64,000 nucleotides of DNA from Poa pratensis (taxonomy: Eukaryota > Streptophyta > Magnoliopsida > Poales > Poaceae), in contig CAMZMU010000081.1 in assembly GCA_947311845.1 (NCBI GenBank), positions 6,400,551 to 6,464,550 on the forward strand. Reading direction: 5' to 3'. The position numbers were made by a program, and so were the translations under genes. Every line of letters starts with the position of its first letter. The first letter of the stretch is position 1. The notes under the pieces are model-generated. The model was not told where the DNA came from. It did not search any database and was given only the letters and a program-made list of their open reading frames with translations. Below, piece by piece: positions 44,835 to 56,446 of the stretch.

Positions 44835-46285
44835 ATATGGGTGTGAACTTTTTTTTAGGTGTTAGTGAACTTTCAATCACGATATACATTCGGTTTTTAA
44901 GTGAACTTTTTTTCTAAATGAAGTGAACTTTTTTTTACGTGCTAGTGATGTTTGTTTTTTAACAAAAAAAGTGAATTCCGTTTTCTCTTTTATTTTTGAA
45001 GTGAATCATTTTTATATGGTGAACTTCTAAAATTCACCAAGTGAACTTTGTTCTACAGAAAATGTGAACCTTTTTTCTGTTCAATGAATTTTATTTTTTA
45101 TGTCAACAAAAACATGAACATTCTTTCTAAACTGCCCGTGAACTTTTTTTCTGAACGAAGTGAACTTTCTAGCTGAACTTTTTTGAACAAAGTGAACTTT
45201 TTTTTTGCTAAAATTGACAACTGACAAACCAAACTTTCTGCAAAATTGAGTGTGAACTTTGTCTCTAGGCGAAGTGAACCTTTTTTTACCGAGCTTGTTC
45301 ATCCATATCCCCGCCAATTAAAAGAGAACTTTGCTACCACATAGGGTCTCTCCGTTGTTCCTTTATTTAAGTGATAATTTGTTAATTGTTTTTTTGCTAA
45401 AAGTGACGGGCTGACGCACCGAACTTTCTGCAAAATTGAGTGTGAACTTTTATCTTTTTTATTTATGAAGTAAATTTTTATACGTTGAACTTCCAACATT
45501 CATTAAGTGAACTTTCGTTTATAAAATGTGAACTTTATTTTTCTCCAAAACATGTGAAGTTTCGTTTTAACAAAAATAAAGCTAAATAAAATATTTTTTC
45601 TTTTTTATTTGTGAAGTGAATCTTTTTTATAAGGTGAACTTGCAAAATTCATTAAGTTTACTTTGATTTTAAGAAATGTGAACTTTAATTTATCTACAAT
45701 GAATTTTATTTTGTACGAATAAAAATGGGAACTTTGTTATCTCTGCAATGATTTATTTTTTATTCTTTATTTTTGCTGAACTTTTTTTATACGGTGAACT
45801 TTCTAAAACTATTTAAGTGAATCTTGTTTTATGAAAATGTGAACCGTTTTCCTTTTTATTTATGAAGTGAATCATTTTTATACGTTAAACTCCCAAAATT
45901 CATTAAGTGAACTTTCGTTTAATAAAATGTGAACTTTTGTTTTTACAAAAATAAAGCTAAATATACGAACTTTTTTTTCCTTTTTTGTTTGTGAAGTGAA
46001 TCTTCTTTATACGGTGAACTTCATAAATTCATTAAGTGAACTTTGGTTTTAAAAAAATGTGAACTTTAATTTCTCCACAATGAATTTAATTTTGTATGAA
46101 CAAAATTGGGAACTTTATTTTCTCTGTCATCATTTATTTTTTATTCTTTATTTTTGCTGAACATTATTTATACGGTCAAATTTCTAAACTATTTAAGTGA
46201 ACCTCGTTTTATGAAAATGTGAACCTTATTTATCGCAAATGAATTTTAGATATTCCAAAAAAAACTGAACCTTCGCAAATCGTTG
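44835..46285 (+). repeat. Degenerate GTGAACTT-rich array
   Basis: About 1.4 kb of AT-rich DNA in which GTGAACTT or close variants recur dozens of times, with loosely repeated 200-400 bp blocks (for example TTTATTTGTGAAGTGAATC at about 45605 and TTTGTTTGTGAAGTGAATC at about 45983). No open frame of note. Such arrays occur in grass DNA transposons; the class is not established. Confidence 0.6.
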
Positions 46286-47690
46286 ATCCTGGTATCTCAT
46301 CAGCGTACATGGATCAGTGGATGAACTGAACCGCAAATCGTTGTGAACTGAACTGCAAAAATCAAAAAAATCACCAGAGTGCATGGCCCTGCTTTTGGAA
46401 GTAACGGGGACCAATGGGCTGTGGTCATATCGAGCTTAAAAAGAGCTATTTTCACTTCATTTCACTCTACTAGCAACATCCATTTTCCATAAAAAAAGAA
46501 GCATGGTCGTTTGGATGTAGCAATGCAACGCAGAAGCTGTAATCCACAAAGGATAAAGGGAACAGTGTCGCTGCAGCTGTGTTTAATGGCGTGGTCTTCT
46601 GGACAGTGGATGGTGTCGGCGTGTCGCTAGAGTTTGGGATGCGTCATGGGAGGCGAACCAAAATTCAGAAGACAAACTGAGCTGAACAACAGAAATTCAG
46701 ACCAAACAGACTGCTCCCCTTCGAGGGACGCCTTCGTACCACCAGATGCGGAGGTCTACCTCGGCAGCTCGGCTCCACTCCTCGCGAAACAGGGAAGACG
46801 AGCAGGCAGCGAATGGACTCCCCCTGTAGCGTGGGTTGACTCCCACAAGCTGGTCGCGCTGGATTTGCCCAGCAGCACGGGTGGACTCGCCCGGCAACGG
46901 ACGCAGCGCCTGCATCGGCCGCAATTCTGTGCCGCTGCAAAGGCCACGGCGGCGGCCTCCTGAAGAAGGCACCGGCCGCGGGGTAGCGCAGGCAGTCGGA
47001 GGTGAAGTGCATGGCGCATCCTGCTGTAGTGACCCAGCTAGCGATGGTGCGACGCTCGGCGAAGGTTCGGACCTGCGCGCATGAAGGTTCAGATTGGGGC
47101 GTGCTGGGAGGTGGATGTTCCGGCCGCGCACACGATCCAGAGGAAGGGGATGGCGCCACGAGGACCGTGGGATGCAGGGGACCACCGCCTCAGCACCTAT
47201 GGCTGGAGCGCGAGGTGTAGTGGATGGTCGGGGCAGCGCCGCACAACCGCGGGATGGCGCCACGAGGACCGTGGGATGCGGTATGCAGGGATATCCGTCG
47301 GGACATGCGAGGAGCGCCGATGCCAGGGAGGATCTCGTCGGGGCAGGCCGGGCCGCACGCGCGCCGTCGAGGGAGCAGGGCGTGCCCGCTGGAGGACGAG
47401 CGGCGGACATCTTCGATGGGGGCGGCGCCGGCGCGCAGCAGGCTGGGCAGGAGGAAGGGGAAGAAGGTGGTCTTGTATGGGGATGCCGCCGCTTCCGTCG
47501 CCGGCTCCCTCGCGTCGGCCGCGGCCGCCGCTCGCTCGCCGGCGCCGGAGGGGAAGGAGGCCGAGATTGATCTGCTGTGCGGGAGTACTCGGTGCTTCTT
47601 TCGGTCGGGTGGTGACCTCTAATTATGGATAGTTTCCGGTTAAGGTTAAAACGAAACTCTTAAGGTAGGTTTCAGTTTAGTCCTGCAGGT
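46286..47690. other. GC-rich, multi-frame-open DNA next to the repeat array
   Basis: From about 46720 to 47600 GC content rises sharply and both strands are open in several frames (longest 46697-47410, minus, 237 codons, Pro/Ala/Arg-rich). None resembles a known protein. Direct repeats such as GATGGCGCCACGAGGACCGT at about 47147 and 47252 are present. It may be captured genic DNA inside a transposon: GAAACTGGTTTCAGTTTAAG at 43998 and an imperfect inverse near 47660-47680 hint at terminal repeats. Confidence 0.35.
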
Positions 47691-47704
47691 ATATTATACA
47701 ACTG

Positions 47705-47737
47705 GTTGTAGAATAAGGATCTACAACCAGCGTCTCC
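47705..47737. other. Inverted repeat (hairpin)
   Basis: GGTTGTAGA and TCTACAACC face each other across seven bases, a 9-bp perfect stem. No U-run follows, so it is not an obvious terminator. It lies at the edge between AT-rich and GC-rich blocks. Confidence 0.5.
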
Positions 47738-47805
47738 CTATAGGGGCGCGGAGCGCCAAGGAACCGGTCCAAAGCCCGCAGTCCGACCCGACCCCGACCA
47801 CTCCC

Positions 47806-48120
47806 ACCCCGACCACCTCCTTCCTCGCGGGGCGGGCGAGCGAGCGGCGGCGGGCACGCCGACGCGAGGGAGCCCGCACCGCCCACGGCAGGATCCCAAC
47901 CCCGACCACCTCCTTCCTCGCGATATATCAGACCGTTCGGGTCGAGCGAGCGAGCGACGGCGCCAGCCGGCACGAGGGAGCGAGACCCAGGCACGGCACC
48001 GTCCTTTACCCTAAGGACCATCTTCTCCGGCCAACGCGGGGCGGGCGAGCGAGCGTTCCCGCCGGCGCGAGTGAGCTCAGGCCAGCTCGGCACCGTTCCC
48101 ACCCTAACCACCTCCTTCTT
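47806..48120. repeat. Three imperfect tandem copies, about 0.1 kb
   Basis: The words CGACCACCTCCTTC, GGGCGAGCGAGCG (or CGAGCGAGCGAGCG), CGCCGGCGCGAG or a variant, and CGGCACCG recur in order three times. The block ends just left of the TRIM insertion. Both strands are open, but no protein is supported. Confidence 0.5.
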
Positions 48121-48161
48121 CGGTGCCGAAGGTCCCCAATCCCAAATCCCAAATCCCACCA

Positions 48162-48336
48162 TGTTAGAGTATACGTGTACGGTTCGGTATGGTAGTCTAG
48201 GATAGAGTTAGGATCTGTTTCCATCTATTTCCTAACTTGTCTTGTACTCCAAGTCGGTCCATTGTACGCCTTTATATACTCGCCCATGAGGCTCAATAAT
48301 ACATCCATCATATTCCGCCAATCTCATAATTCTACA
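48162..48336 (+). repeat. TRIM 5' LTR
   Basis: Starts TGTTAGAGTATACG and ends ATTCTACA. Contains a TATATA-like word (CCTTTATATACTCG) at about 48269 that could serve as the core promoter. Confidence 0.93.
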
Positions 48337-50210
48337 TGGTATCAGAGCGGCACGATCTCTGACCTAGCCGCCGCCTCCGTGCTTCCGCACCGCGCCGCCC
48401 CCGGGAGATCGATCTCCATGATCTCGCTCGGGGGCCGCGCCGCCCGTACCTAGGGTTCGTCCGCCGAGCGGTTGCTCGGCTGCCCTAGAGTCTTTTTTTT
48501 CCGGTCTCTTGATCCGGTTTTTCTCTTTTTCGCCGATCGTTTTTGATCGGCGCTTCTTTTTTGGTTTTCCGATCTAAGATCGGTTTGCGTCGCCCGCCAC
48601 CGCCGTCGTCTTCTCGCGCCTCTACTCCGACAACGGCATCGACCTGCACCGGCCCCCTCCTCGACAACCGGCTATCGCGGCCGACTCGCCGGCGCCGACT
48701 TCGCACCGTTCGGCTCCTCCAAGCGGCTATCGCGGACGACACGCTGACGCCGACTCCGCACCGACCGGCTCGTCTTCACCGACCACGCAGCAAGGCCGGA
48801 CGCGCCGTCCACGGGACGTCTCGATGCGTCGCCGCCGGCTTCTCTCGCTTGCAAGGTCTCCATCGCCGGTTCGTCGTCGCCGTCATCGACCGGGACTTCA
48901 TCGACAACTTCGCCATCGACTCCGATCTGCGCGTCGTCGTCGCCGCCATGGCGCGTTCCGCGCTGCGTCGGTCTGATCAACCGATCGCGCGCCTGCACCG
49001 CCAAGCACGTCCCCGAGCACGCGCCTACCACCGATCGAGCTACAGGCTGCCGCCGCGTCGCCCCTTCGGGCCGCCGCGCCGCCGCCATTGGTCCATGTTG
49101 CCGGCAGCCAACGCGCCTTCCCAGGCGTGTATGCCGCTGGCGACACCCGCCGTTGCCCCGACCCGCGCACTGCTGCTGCGTCGCCCCTTCGGGCTGCAGC
49201 GCCGCGGCACGCGGTCCTCTTCGCCGTCCCTGCGCGTCGACTTCTACGTGGTATGCGCCGCGCCGACTCCCTCGGCGTGGGAACGCCACCGTCCGCGCAT
49301 GGTCTTCGTCAAGCCGCCGGGTTCTTCCTCGCCTACTTCGAGTAACGCCGCCGCCATCTACAGGTAACCTGCATGGCCACCTCAGGCCGTCGCAGGTTCC
49401 GCCGACCACCCCTTGTCCAGGCGTCCAGCATGGCCATCCCCGGTCGCCGCTGCCTTCGCCGCCTTCTACATCTTCGTCCACCATGACCACGTCGCCAGCG
49501 TCATCATCCTCGTCCCCGACTACGTCTACTCCGACAACCGCGGACGACATCGGCACCTTCTACCCCCCGCTGATTGGCGCCGCAATCGTCGTCGAGTCCT
49601 CCTCTGCTGGCCCCTCCGACGCTGGCGTATGGTTCACGGTGGTCCCTGCCCCCGCATGCACGGTACTGGCAACACCGGTGCGTGCCTTCGTCCCCGACGT
49701 GTCCCCGGGTCTGGCAAGCCCGGGTCGGCGCCTCATCTACATCGGCCTCGACAACGTCTTCGGCATCGACTTCCTCCTCTACGACTGCCTCGACCACGTC
49801 ACCGATTTCTTCTATGCGTACTCGGTTCTGGCAAAACTGGAGTATGCCTTCGTCCCCGACGTGCGCCTTGTTCCGGCAAAACAATGGCCGCACCTCGTCC
49901 TCGACGGCTCGTACTGCGTCGTCCCTGGCCTCGGCATCCTCGACGACTGTCTCGACGCGTCCCCGTCACTCTCCTCGCGTACTATGCGCAAGCGGCTTCT
50001 TCTGCGTCTACCTCGACACCGGCAACCCCGACCACGACATCGACCACGGCAACATCTCGCACGGCTACCACGACCAAGGCTTCACCGCCCAACGCTCTCG
50101 GCTCCCTCGACATCGGCACAAAGGGCTATCACCTCGCTTGAGCACCTCATCAGCTTCCTCTACAGTTCAAGCATCGGCGCCGCGACACCGTCCACGACGT
50201 TCCCGCTCCT

Positions 50211-50225
50211 ACTGCGGGGGGATGT
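50211..50225 (+). repeat. Second copy of the polypurine tract and LTR start
   Basis: ACTGCGGGGGGATGT at 50211-50225 is repeated exactly at 50306-50320, where it spans the real polypurine tract and the first bases of the 3' LTR. The upstream copy lies 95 bases earlier, inside the element. Confidence 0.7.
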
Positions 50226-50317
50226 CAGCCCACTGGATTCTACTTCGGCTTATCTCCAATCTGACCGTCAGCGACGCTCCAGTTGTTCACGACGCTACCG
50301 CTACGACTGCGGGGGGA

Positions 50318-50492
50318 TGTTAGAGTATACGTGTACGGTTCGGTATGGTAGTCTAGGATAGAGTTAGGATCTGTTTCCATCTATTTCCTAACTTGTCTTG
50401 TACTCCAAGTCGGTCCATTGTACGCCTTTATATACTCGCCCATGAGGCTCAATAATACATCCATCATATTCCGCCAATCTCATAATTCTACA
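50318..50492 (+). repeat. TRIM 3' LTR
   Basis: No difference from the 5' LTR was found on direct reading. It is preceded by the polypurine tract and followed by the CACCA duplication. Confidence 0.93.
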
Positions 50493-50497
50493 CACCA

Positions 50498-51180
50498 CAC
50501 CACCGTCCCCCATTGCTACCTTCGCTGGCGGCCGCAATTCGTTCCCTGCCGGCCACCACGCCCCGTTCCTATTGCCGGCGGCCGCGGAAATCACCACCGA
50601 ATCCAGCCCCCATGAGCAGCGCCGGACCGGACTTTCCCCGTGAGTCAAGCGTTTCCTGCCCGTCGCCGCCGGGGCTCCCGGCCAGAGCTGCGCCCTCCCT
50701 CCTCGCTCCCTCCGACGGCGACCCACGACCTTCCTCCTCCAAGCTCTGCTACCTTCCCGCCCGTGGCAGCACTGAACTGCCTGATTCTGGTTGCGGAACT
50801 GCTGCCTGGTCTAAATTGCTCCGTGTTTAGCACTAAAACGGCCTGCAGCTTTTATGTATTTTCTTATGCTGCTTGATCTTGCTGCTATTTCACTTTTCTG
50901 ATTGATTTGCCGGTGGCAATTCTGGCTGATTGCGAAGGTCTCGGGTAGCTTCGTTTTTTTGTGTGTGTCTTGCAGGCAGCTCCGATCTTGTATATCTACC
51001 GCTATGGCACCGCGGCTACTCTGCCGGCTGCCGGCGCGGCGGCGCCTCTCTGGCTTGGCCAGGAGCGCAGCAGCTCTAGGCACGACGCCACTGCCCGCTC
51101 CATTGTCCAGCTTCCTCTTCCCAGACTGGAGGTCTCTAGAGTTTGTGCCCAACAGCTATTTGTGACAATACCTGAATAAA
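50498..51180 (+). other. Gene-fragment-like DNA flanking the TRIM
   Basis: GC-rich DNA continuing from the left flank (47740-48161), broken by the TRIM. It looks like a plant first exon (about 50500-50640), an intron-like AT-richer stretch with acceptor TGTGTCTTGCAG at about 50974, and a second exon-like patch to about 51160, with AATAAA at 51175. The frames are short and no family is recognised. Either a host gene remnant or a captured fragment. Confidence 0.35.
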
Positions 51181-51429
51181 AAACTGCTTTGTGTACTGTC
51201 ACAACCGATGCTTTCCCAAATGATGCAGGAAATTTGTATCCTAATATGCTATCACATCTTTCTCATAATGCATGAGAAAATTGCTAGCGTTGGTTGCCTA
51301 TTAGAAGCTCGTGTTGATGCCTGGGAGGAGTTGTTACAGAACTGAATTGGTACATGTGATTGTGTGACTGGTACATGTTTGTTTTATATACTAGTGAGGA
51401 CTGAAAACATTCTGTCGAGAGTTTCCTAA

Positions 51430-54400
51430 CGTTCCAGTTATGATTAATTATTACCTGGAAATGCGAGGAAGTACAACTTATGTCATAGGCCAAATAATTT
51501 ATCCGACGGGTAAAAAAGGTTTGACTAACTCTGGCCGCAAAAAACCCGACTTAGAAATCTATGTTTGAGATTTTGTTACCGGTTTTATCGTAAAGTTAAT
51601 AGATGTGTCTTCTGCGACAAAATATTTTGAGTGGTCATACACCTGAAACGAGCCCCGTATGAGAAAATTATCGCTGAATTACTGAGCACCAATCGCGAAA
51701 ATACCACTCGGCAGTATAAACATGTTTTTCTGAATATCCCGCCTAGAAGTACACAAAACTAACAGGAGTCACAAAAAAATAATCACAAGTTAGACCCACT
51801 GAACAAAGGGCAGTACAATATTGCCAACGTAGACAGTAAAATTTTAAGCACATGAAGTACATGTACAAGACATAATATTATATTAAAAATAATAATTAAT
51901 TGAACTTCTTGTTATTGCCTTCGCATCAACGACGACTCAGCCGAGCCCGTTATATTGTTCTAGAAAAACAAACGATGACACAAAAACAAGGCAGTACAGG
52001 GTTGCAACAATCGTCAGTACAAATGAACCAACAAAAAAGTTCAGGTATGTTTCTAAGGAAAGTACAAGTATTTTGTTTGTGAATTTCACATCCCACCGGA
52101 AAGTTTAATGAAACGGTAAATATAAAGTCATGAAGTACACATAAATAACCCGGAAGTACATAACTCACTTTCAAGAAGTACAAGTATGGTATGAACAAGG
52201 GTTGACCAAACTTTGACCGCAAAAAAAACCCAATTAGAAATCGTTTTTTGAGATTTTCGTTACCGGCTCTACCGGTAAATTTAATAGATGTGTATTCTCC
52301 GGCTGAACATTTCGAGTGGTCATACACCTAAAATGGACACTGTAGGAGAAAGTTGTCGCTGATTTATTGAGCACTACTCGTGAAAATACCCCGTCGGCAG
52401 TACACACGCATCAACCGAGAAGTTCAAGTATGTTTTTACGGAAGTCCAGGTATTTTGTTAGTGAATTGCACATACCTACGGGAGTTCAACGAAACCGTAA
52501 ATATCCCGCCTAGAAGTACACATAAATAATCTGGGAAGTACAAAACTCACTTTCGAGAAGTACAAGTCTGGCAAGAACAAGTTCTAGTGAATAATAGTCG
52601 CTATTTTGCTACACATATTTTTTAATATGAACAAGTTTTAGTGAATAGTACCCCGTCGGCAGTATATATGCATCATCTAAGAAGTTCAAGTATGTTTCCA
52701 AAAAAGTGCAGATATTTTATTTGTGAATTTCACATCCTGCCGAGAAGTTTAACACAACAGTAAGTATCCAGCCGAGAAGTACACATAAACAATCCAGGAA
52801 GTACAAAACTCACTTTCGGGAAGTACAAGTGTGGTATGAACAAGTTTTAGTGAATAATAGTCGCTACTTTGCTATAAATATATTTTTATTTTTATTTTCA
52901 TTTATTAGTAGATACTCCCTGACTTTATCTTTCCAACGCAATCAGAATCACTCAATTCCGAGGTCGGATGGGTTGCTAAATAATTTATCAAAGGGTTAAA
53001 AATGGTTTGGCCGGACTTTGATAGAAAAAAACCCACTTAGAAATCGATTTTCGAGTTTTTCATTACCGGTAAATTTAATACAAGCGTCTTTTCAGTCTGA
53101 GCATTTCGAATGGTCAGACACCTGAAACGGACAGCGTATGAGAAAGTTATCGTTGATTTAGTAAACACTAATCATGAAAACTACGTAGGAAGTACAGACG
53201 GATCAAACGAGAAGTTCAGGTATGTGTTTGGGAGAAGTTCAGGTACTCTGTTTCTTCGGGGCGGAAATATTTCACAATAATCTCGTCGATTTGTGCTTTG
53301 TATGCCTAAAATGTCAGTAGCAAAGGCTTCATATGGTGTAATATGAGTCTAATTGTAATAAGTATTGCATTTCATAACGAATTAAAGTGCTAAACTCGTC
53401 AATTTGATCTCGGCACTCCCGTGAAACACCGATATTGTGATGTTAGAACTATTAAAATTACTTTTAAACGGTAAACAATTTGCAAAATCGATCAACATAA
53501 AAAAGTTGCGTATCATCGGTATCTTTCCAACGCCATATCATTTGAATCATTCCGATAAGTGGTTGAGAAACGACGGTCAAAATTTGGTCCGCCCGTATAT
53601 GTTATTGTGATGTTAGAACTATTAAAATTACTTTTAAATGGTAAATAATTCCGAAATCGGATAGGTTGCCAAATAATTTATCAAACGGGGTAAAAAGGTT
53701 TGACCAAACTTTGACCGTAAAAAAGAACCGACATAGAAATCATTTTTGAGATATTTGTTACCGGTTTACAGGTAAATTGAATTGATGTGTCTTTTCCGAC
53801 AGAATATTTAGAGTGGTCATACACGTTCACATCGTATTAGAAAGCTAGCGCTGTTTTACTAAACACTGATCGCGAAAATTCGGTCGGCAGTACACACGCA
53901 TAAAGAGGGAAGTTCAACTATGTTTCCAAAGAAGTCCAGGTATTTTTTTTGTAAATTTCAAATCCCACCAGAAAGTTTAACGAAACGGTAAATGTCCCGC
54001 CTAAAAGTACACTTAAATTATCTGGGAAGTACAAGCCACACTTTCAGGAAGTACACATGTGATATGAACATGTTTTATGTTTTAGTGTATAGTAGTCACA
54101 ATTCTAATATACATATATTTTTATTTATTTTAATTTTTTAGTAGATAGCCACTGACTTCATCTTTCCAACGCAACAAGAATCACTCAATTCCGAGGTCGG
54201 ATGGGTTACCAAATAATTTATCAAACGAGTAAAAGAGGTTTGATCGAACTTTGACCGCAAAAAGACGTTAGAAATTGATTTTTGAGATTTTCGTCACTTG
54301 TTATACTAGTAGATTTAATAGATGTGTCTTTTAAGTCCAAGTATTTTGACCGGTCATAGAGCTGAAACATACATCATATGAGAAAGTTATCGCTGTTTTA

Positions 54401-54990
54401 GTAAATTCTAATCACGAAAAATACGTCGTCAGTACACACGAACCAACCGAGAAGTTCAGGTATGTGCCAGGAGAAGTTCAGTATTCTGATTTTTTGGGCC
54501 GAAAATATATCATAATAATCTCGCCGATTTGAGCTTTGTACGCCTCAAATGTCAGCAGCAAAAGGTTCATGTGGTGTAATTATAATAGTAGCACATTTCA
54601 TCACGGAGTTAAACTGATAAACTCGTCAATTTGATCTCGCCACTCCCGTGAAACACCGGTATTGTGTTGTTAAAACTTTTCAAATTACTTTTAAAATGTA
54701 AGAATTTGAAAAAATCGACCAAGACGATTTTTTTTTGTATTGTTGGTATCTTTCCAACGACATATCATTTGCATCGTTCGGATAATTGGTTGAGAAATGC
54801 CGGACAAAATATTGTCCGTCCGTATATGACAAGTTACAGATTAATGTATTTTTTTAATTACTTTTAATCGGTGACGAATTTAGAAAAACCATAAAAGCAT
54901 AAAAGTTGCGGAATTTTAACAGCTTTCCAATGACATATCGTTTGCAATATTTCCATAAACGGTTAAGAAAATATTTGGAAAATACTTCCT
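51430..54990 (+). repeat. Tandem array of five diverged 0.5-0.8 kb units
   Basis: Each unit contains, in order, AATAATTTATC, GGTTTGAC or a variant, TTGACCGCAAAAA, TTAGAAATC, TTACCGG, TTTAATAGATGTGTCTT, GTGGTCATACACCT, GAGAAAGTTATCGCTG, AGTACACACG, GAAGTTCAGGTATGT and GAAGTACAAGT. Unit starts lie near 51490, 52190, 52970, 53680 and 54215. No open frame survives. Non-coding, transposon-like, class unknown. Confidence 0.7.
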
Positions 54991-55560
54991 GTCAAAACGT
55001 TTCCGCACCTCTGGGTGATCGTGCACTTCCCAATATTACAGATTTGTGCTTCCCGACATCGCTATGTGTACTTCCTACCCAAGCGATTATTTGAACGAAT
55101 TTATTATTTTTCCCGCAGTTCATGGCACCATGTCATGTACTGCTGAAGATGAACCTTTGTACTTCCCGAAAAGAAGCAGTGTAATTCGTGTGCTTCTGGT
55201 TTGAGCTACTGTATTTGTCTCGACAATCAATTTGCTAAACATTCCGTAGCCCCAAATAATAAGTACAGTATTTCTATAAACATTTTGCATTTATCACTGA
55301 ATCATACCTCTCGACATCTCTCAGTTACTTGCATTTACACAAAAGAAAAAACTGGGAAAGAGCTTTATATATCAGTGGTAGATAATGTTTTACAGTCGAT
55401 CACTACAAGCTCTTTAATCTGGCTAGGAACATCCTGCCCAAATGAACATGTGCAGTGCCACTGGTTCTCGGCAAACAAAAAATCCCCGTACTTCTACAAC
55501 GAACATGTGCAGTGCCACTGCCTGGGTAGACAGAGAAAGAACATAGTACTGTAGAAAACA
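54991..55560. other. AT-rich DNA with a 20-bp direct repeat
   Basis: GAACATGTGCAGTGCCACTG occurs at 55444-55463 and 55501-55520. A 117-codon frame (55201-55554, +) has no recognisable domain and partly consists of this repeat. Confidence 0.4.
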
Positions 55561-56446
55561 AGGACGCAGCTGCCTCTGGCGCACCATGTTCAACAGAAAC
55601 GTGAGGAAGAGAGTTGAGCTTGCAACAGCAGCGGCAGTGTCATGCGGGAGAAAGAGCGCAGCAGCAGCAACGCGCTGACGGCGGTCGAGAGAGCGGCCTC
55701 AATGGCAGTTTAAGGACAGCAACACGGGCAGTTTCAGAACATGAACATGGAAGTTCAGAATAAGAGAGAAGAAGAGGCTCGGAGCTGGAGCTCATGGCGG
55801 CGGCGCGTCCGCAGTCCAGGAAGGCAGGCCAGCGCGGCACTGCTCTGGAGTCCAGGGAGACCCATGTTGGTGCGCCGGGGAGGTTTGACTCGACGCTCGG
55901 GCAGTCCGGGGAGGTTTTTTTTCAATGTAATCAGGAGCTTTGATGCTGATGCTTCGCGAGATGGGGAGGCAGAGTGGGAGAAGGGTGTGCGAGTTTTCTG
56001 TCGTACGAAGAGAAATGCGTGGAAGCTCGCCCGCGTTATTTGGCGGCAGACACTGGAGGCGGGACGCCGGCGCGGGGTTGGTAAATGGGCCACGGCCGCA
56101 AGAGCTCCTGGTGGCTGCCGCACATGGGGGCCTCGTCGCATGGAGCACGGGGGGTGTCGGGAGAGGAGGACCATGGAGGAGAAGATCCTGGAACCTGGCG
56201 GACGGTACCTGGGATAGGTAATGGACCGGCCGGCGGCGGAGGGGACCTGGAGGAGGTCGCGTCGTGGCCCAGCCGACTGTGTTGAGTACCTGGGGAAGCT
56301 CGCGGACAGGGAACCTGGAGGAGGTCGCGGCCTGGTCGGCATCCGGCTGCGTCGGCGTCGCGAGGACCCAACGGTCGACGGAAACACGGCCACGCGACGG
56401 AGCTCCGGGGCCGGCAGCTGACGAGGGGTAGACTCATCAAGACCCA
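55561..56446. other. GC-rich multi-frame-open block
   Basis: Similar in layout to 46700-47600: GC-rich DNA directly following an AT-rich repeat array, open on both strands (longest 55755-56447, minus). The word ACCTGGAGGAGGTCGCG recurs at about 56248 and 56310. No protein family is recognised. Confidence 0.35.

Larger units (their letters stand above)
48162..50492 (+). mobile_element. TRIM-like non-autonomous LTR retrotransposon
   Basis: A 2331-bp element with 175-bp LTRs (48162-48336 and 50318-50492), a 5-bp target duplication CACCA (48157-48161 and 50493-50497), a tRNA-Met primer site (TGGTATCAGAGC, 48337-48348) and a polypurine tract (GGGGGGA, 50311-50317). No gag, protease, RT or integrase is present, so it must move by proteins in trans. 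The LTRs appear identical by eye, so insertion was very recent. The GC-rich interior has long open frames on all strands that follow from composition. Confidence 0.93.

Noticed and set aside
46697..47410. 237-codon minus-strand frame
   Set aside because: Low-complexity Pro/Ala/Arg composition with equally long frames on the other strand and no recognisable domain. Kept only as GC-rich DNA.
43998..47690. Complete transposon with defined terminal repeats
   Set aside because: The inverse similarity between the two ends is short and imperfect and no target duplication was found, so I report it as a hypothesis only.
49153..50361. 402-codon open frame inside the TRIM-like element
   Set aside because: It begins at a TTG, overlaps long frames on other strands and frames, is Pro/Ser/Arg-rich, and runs into the 3' LTR. 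Open frames here follow from GC content. No retroelement domain is present.
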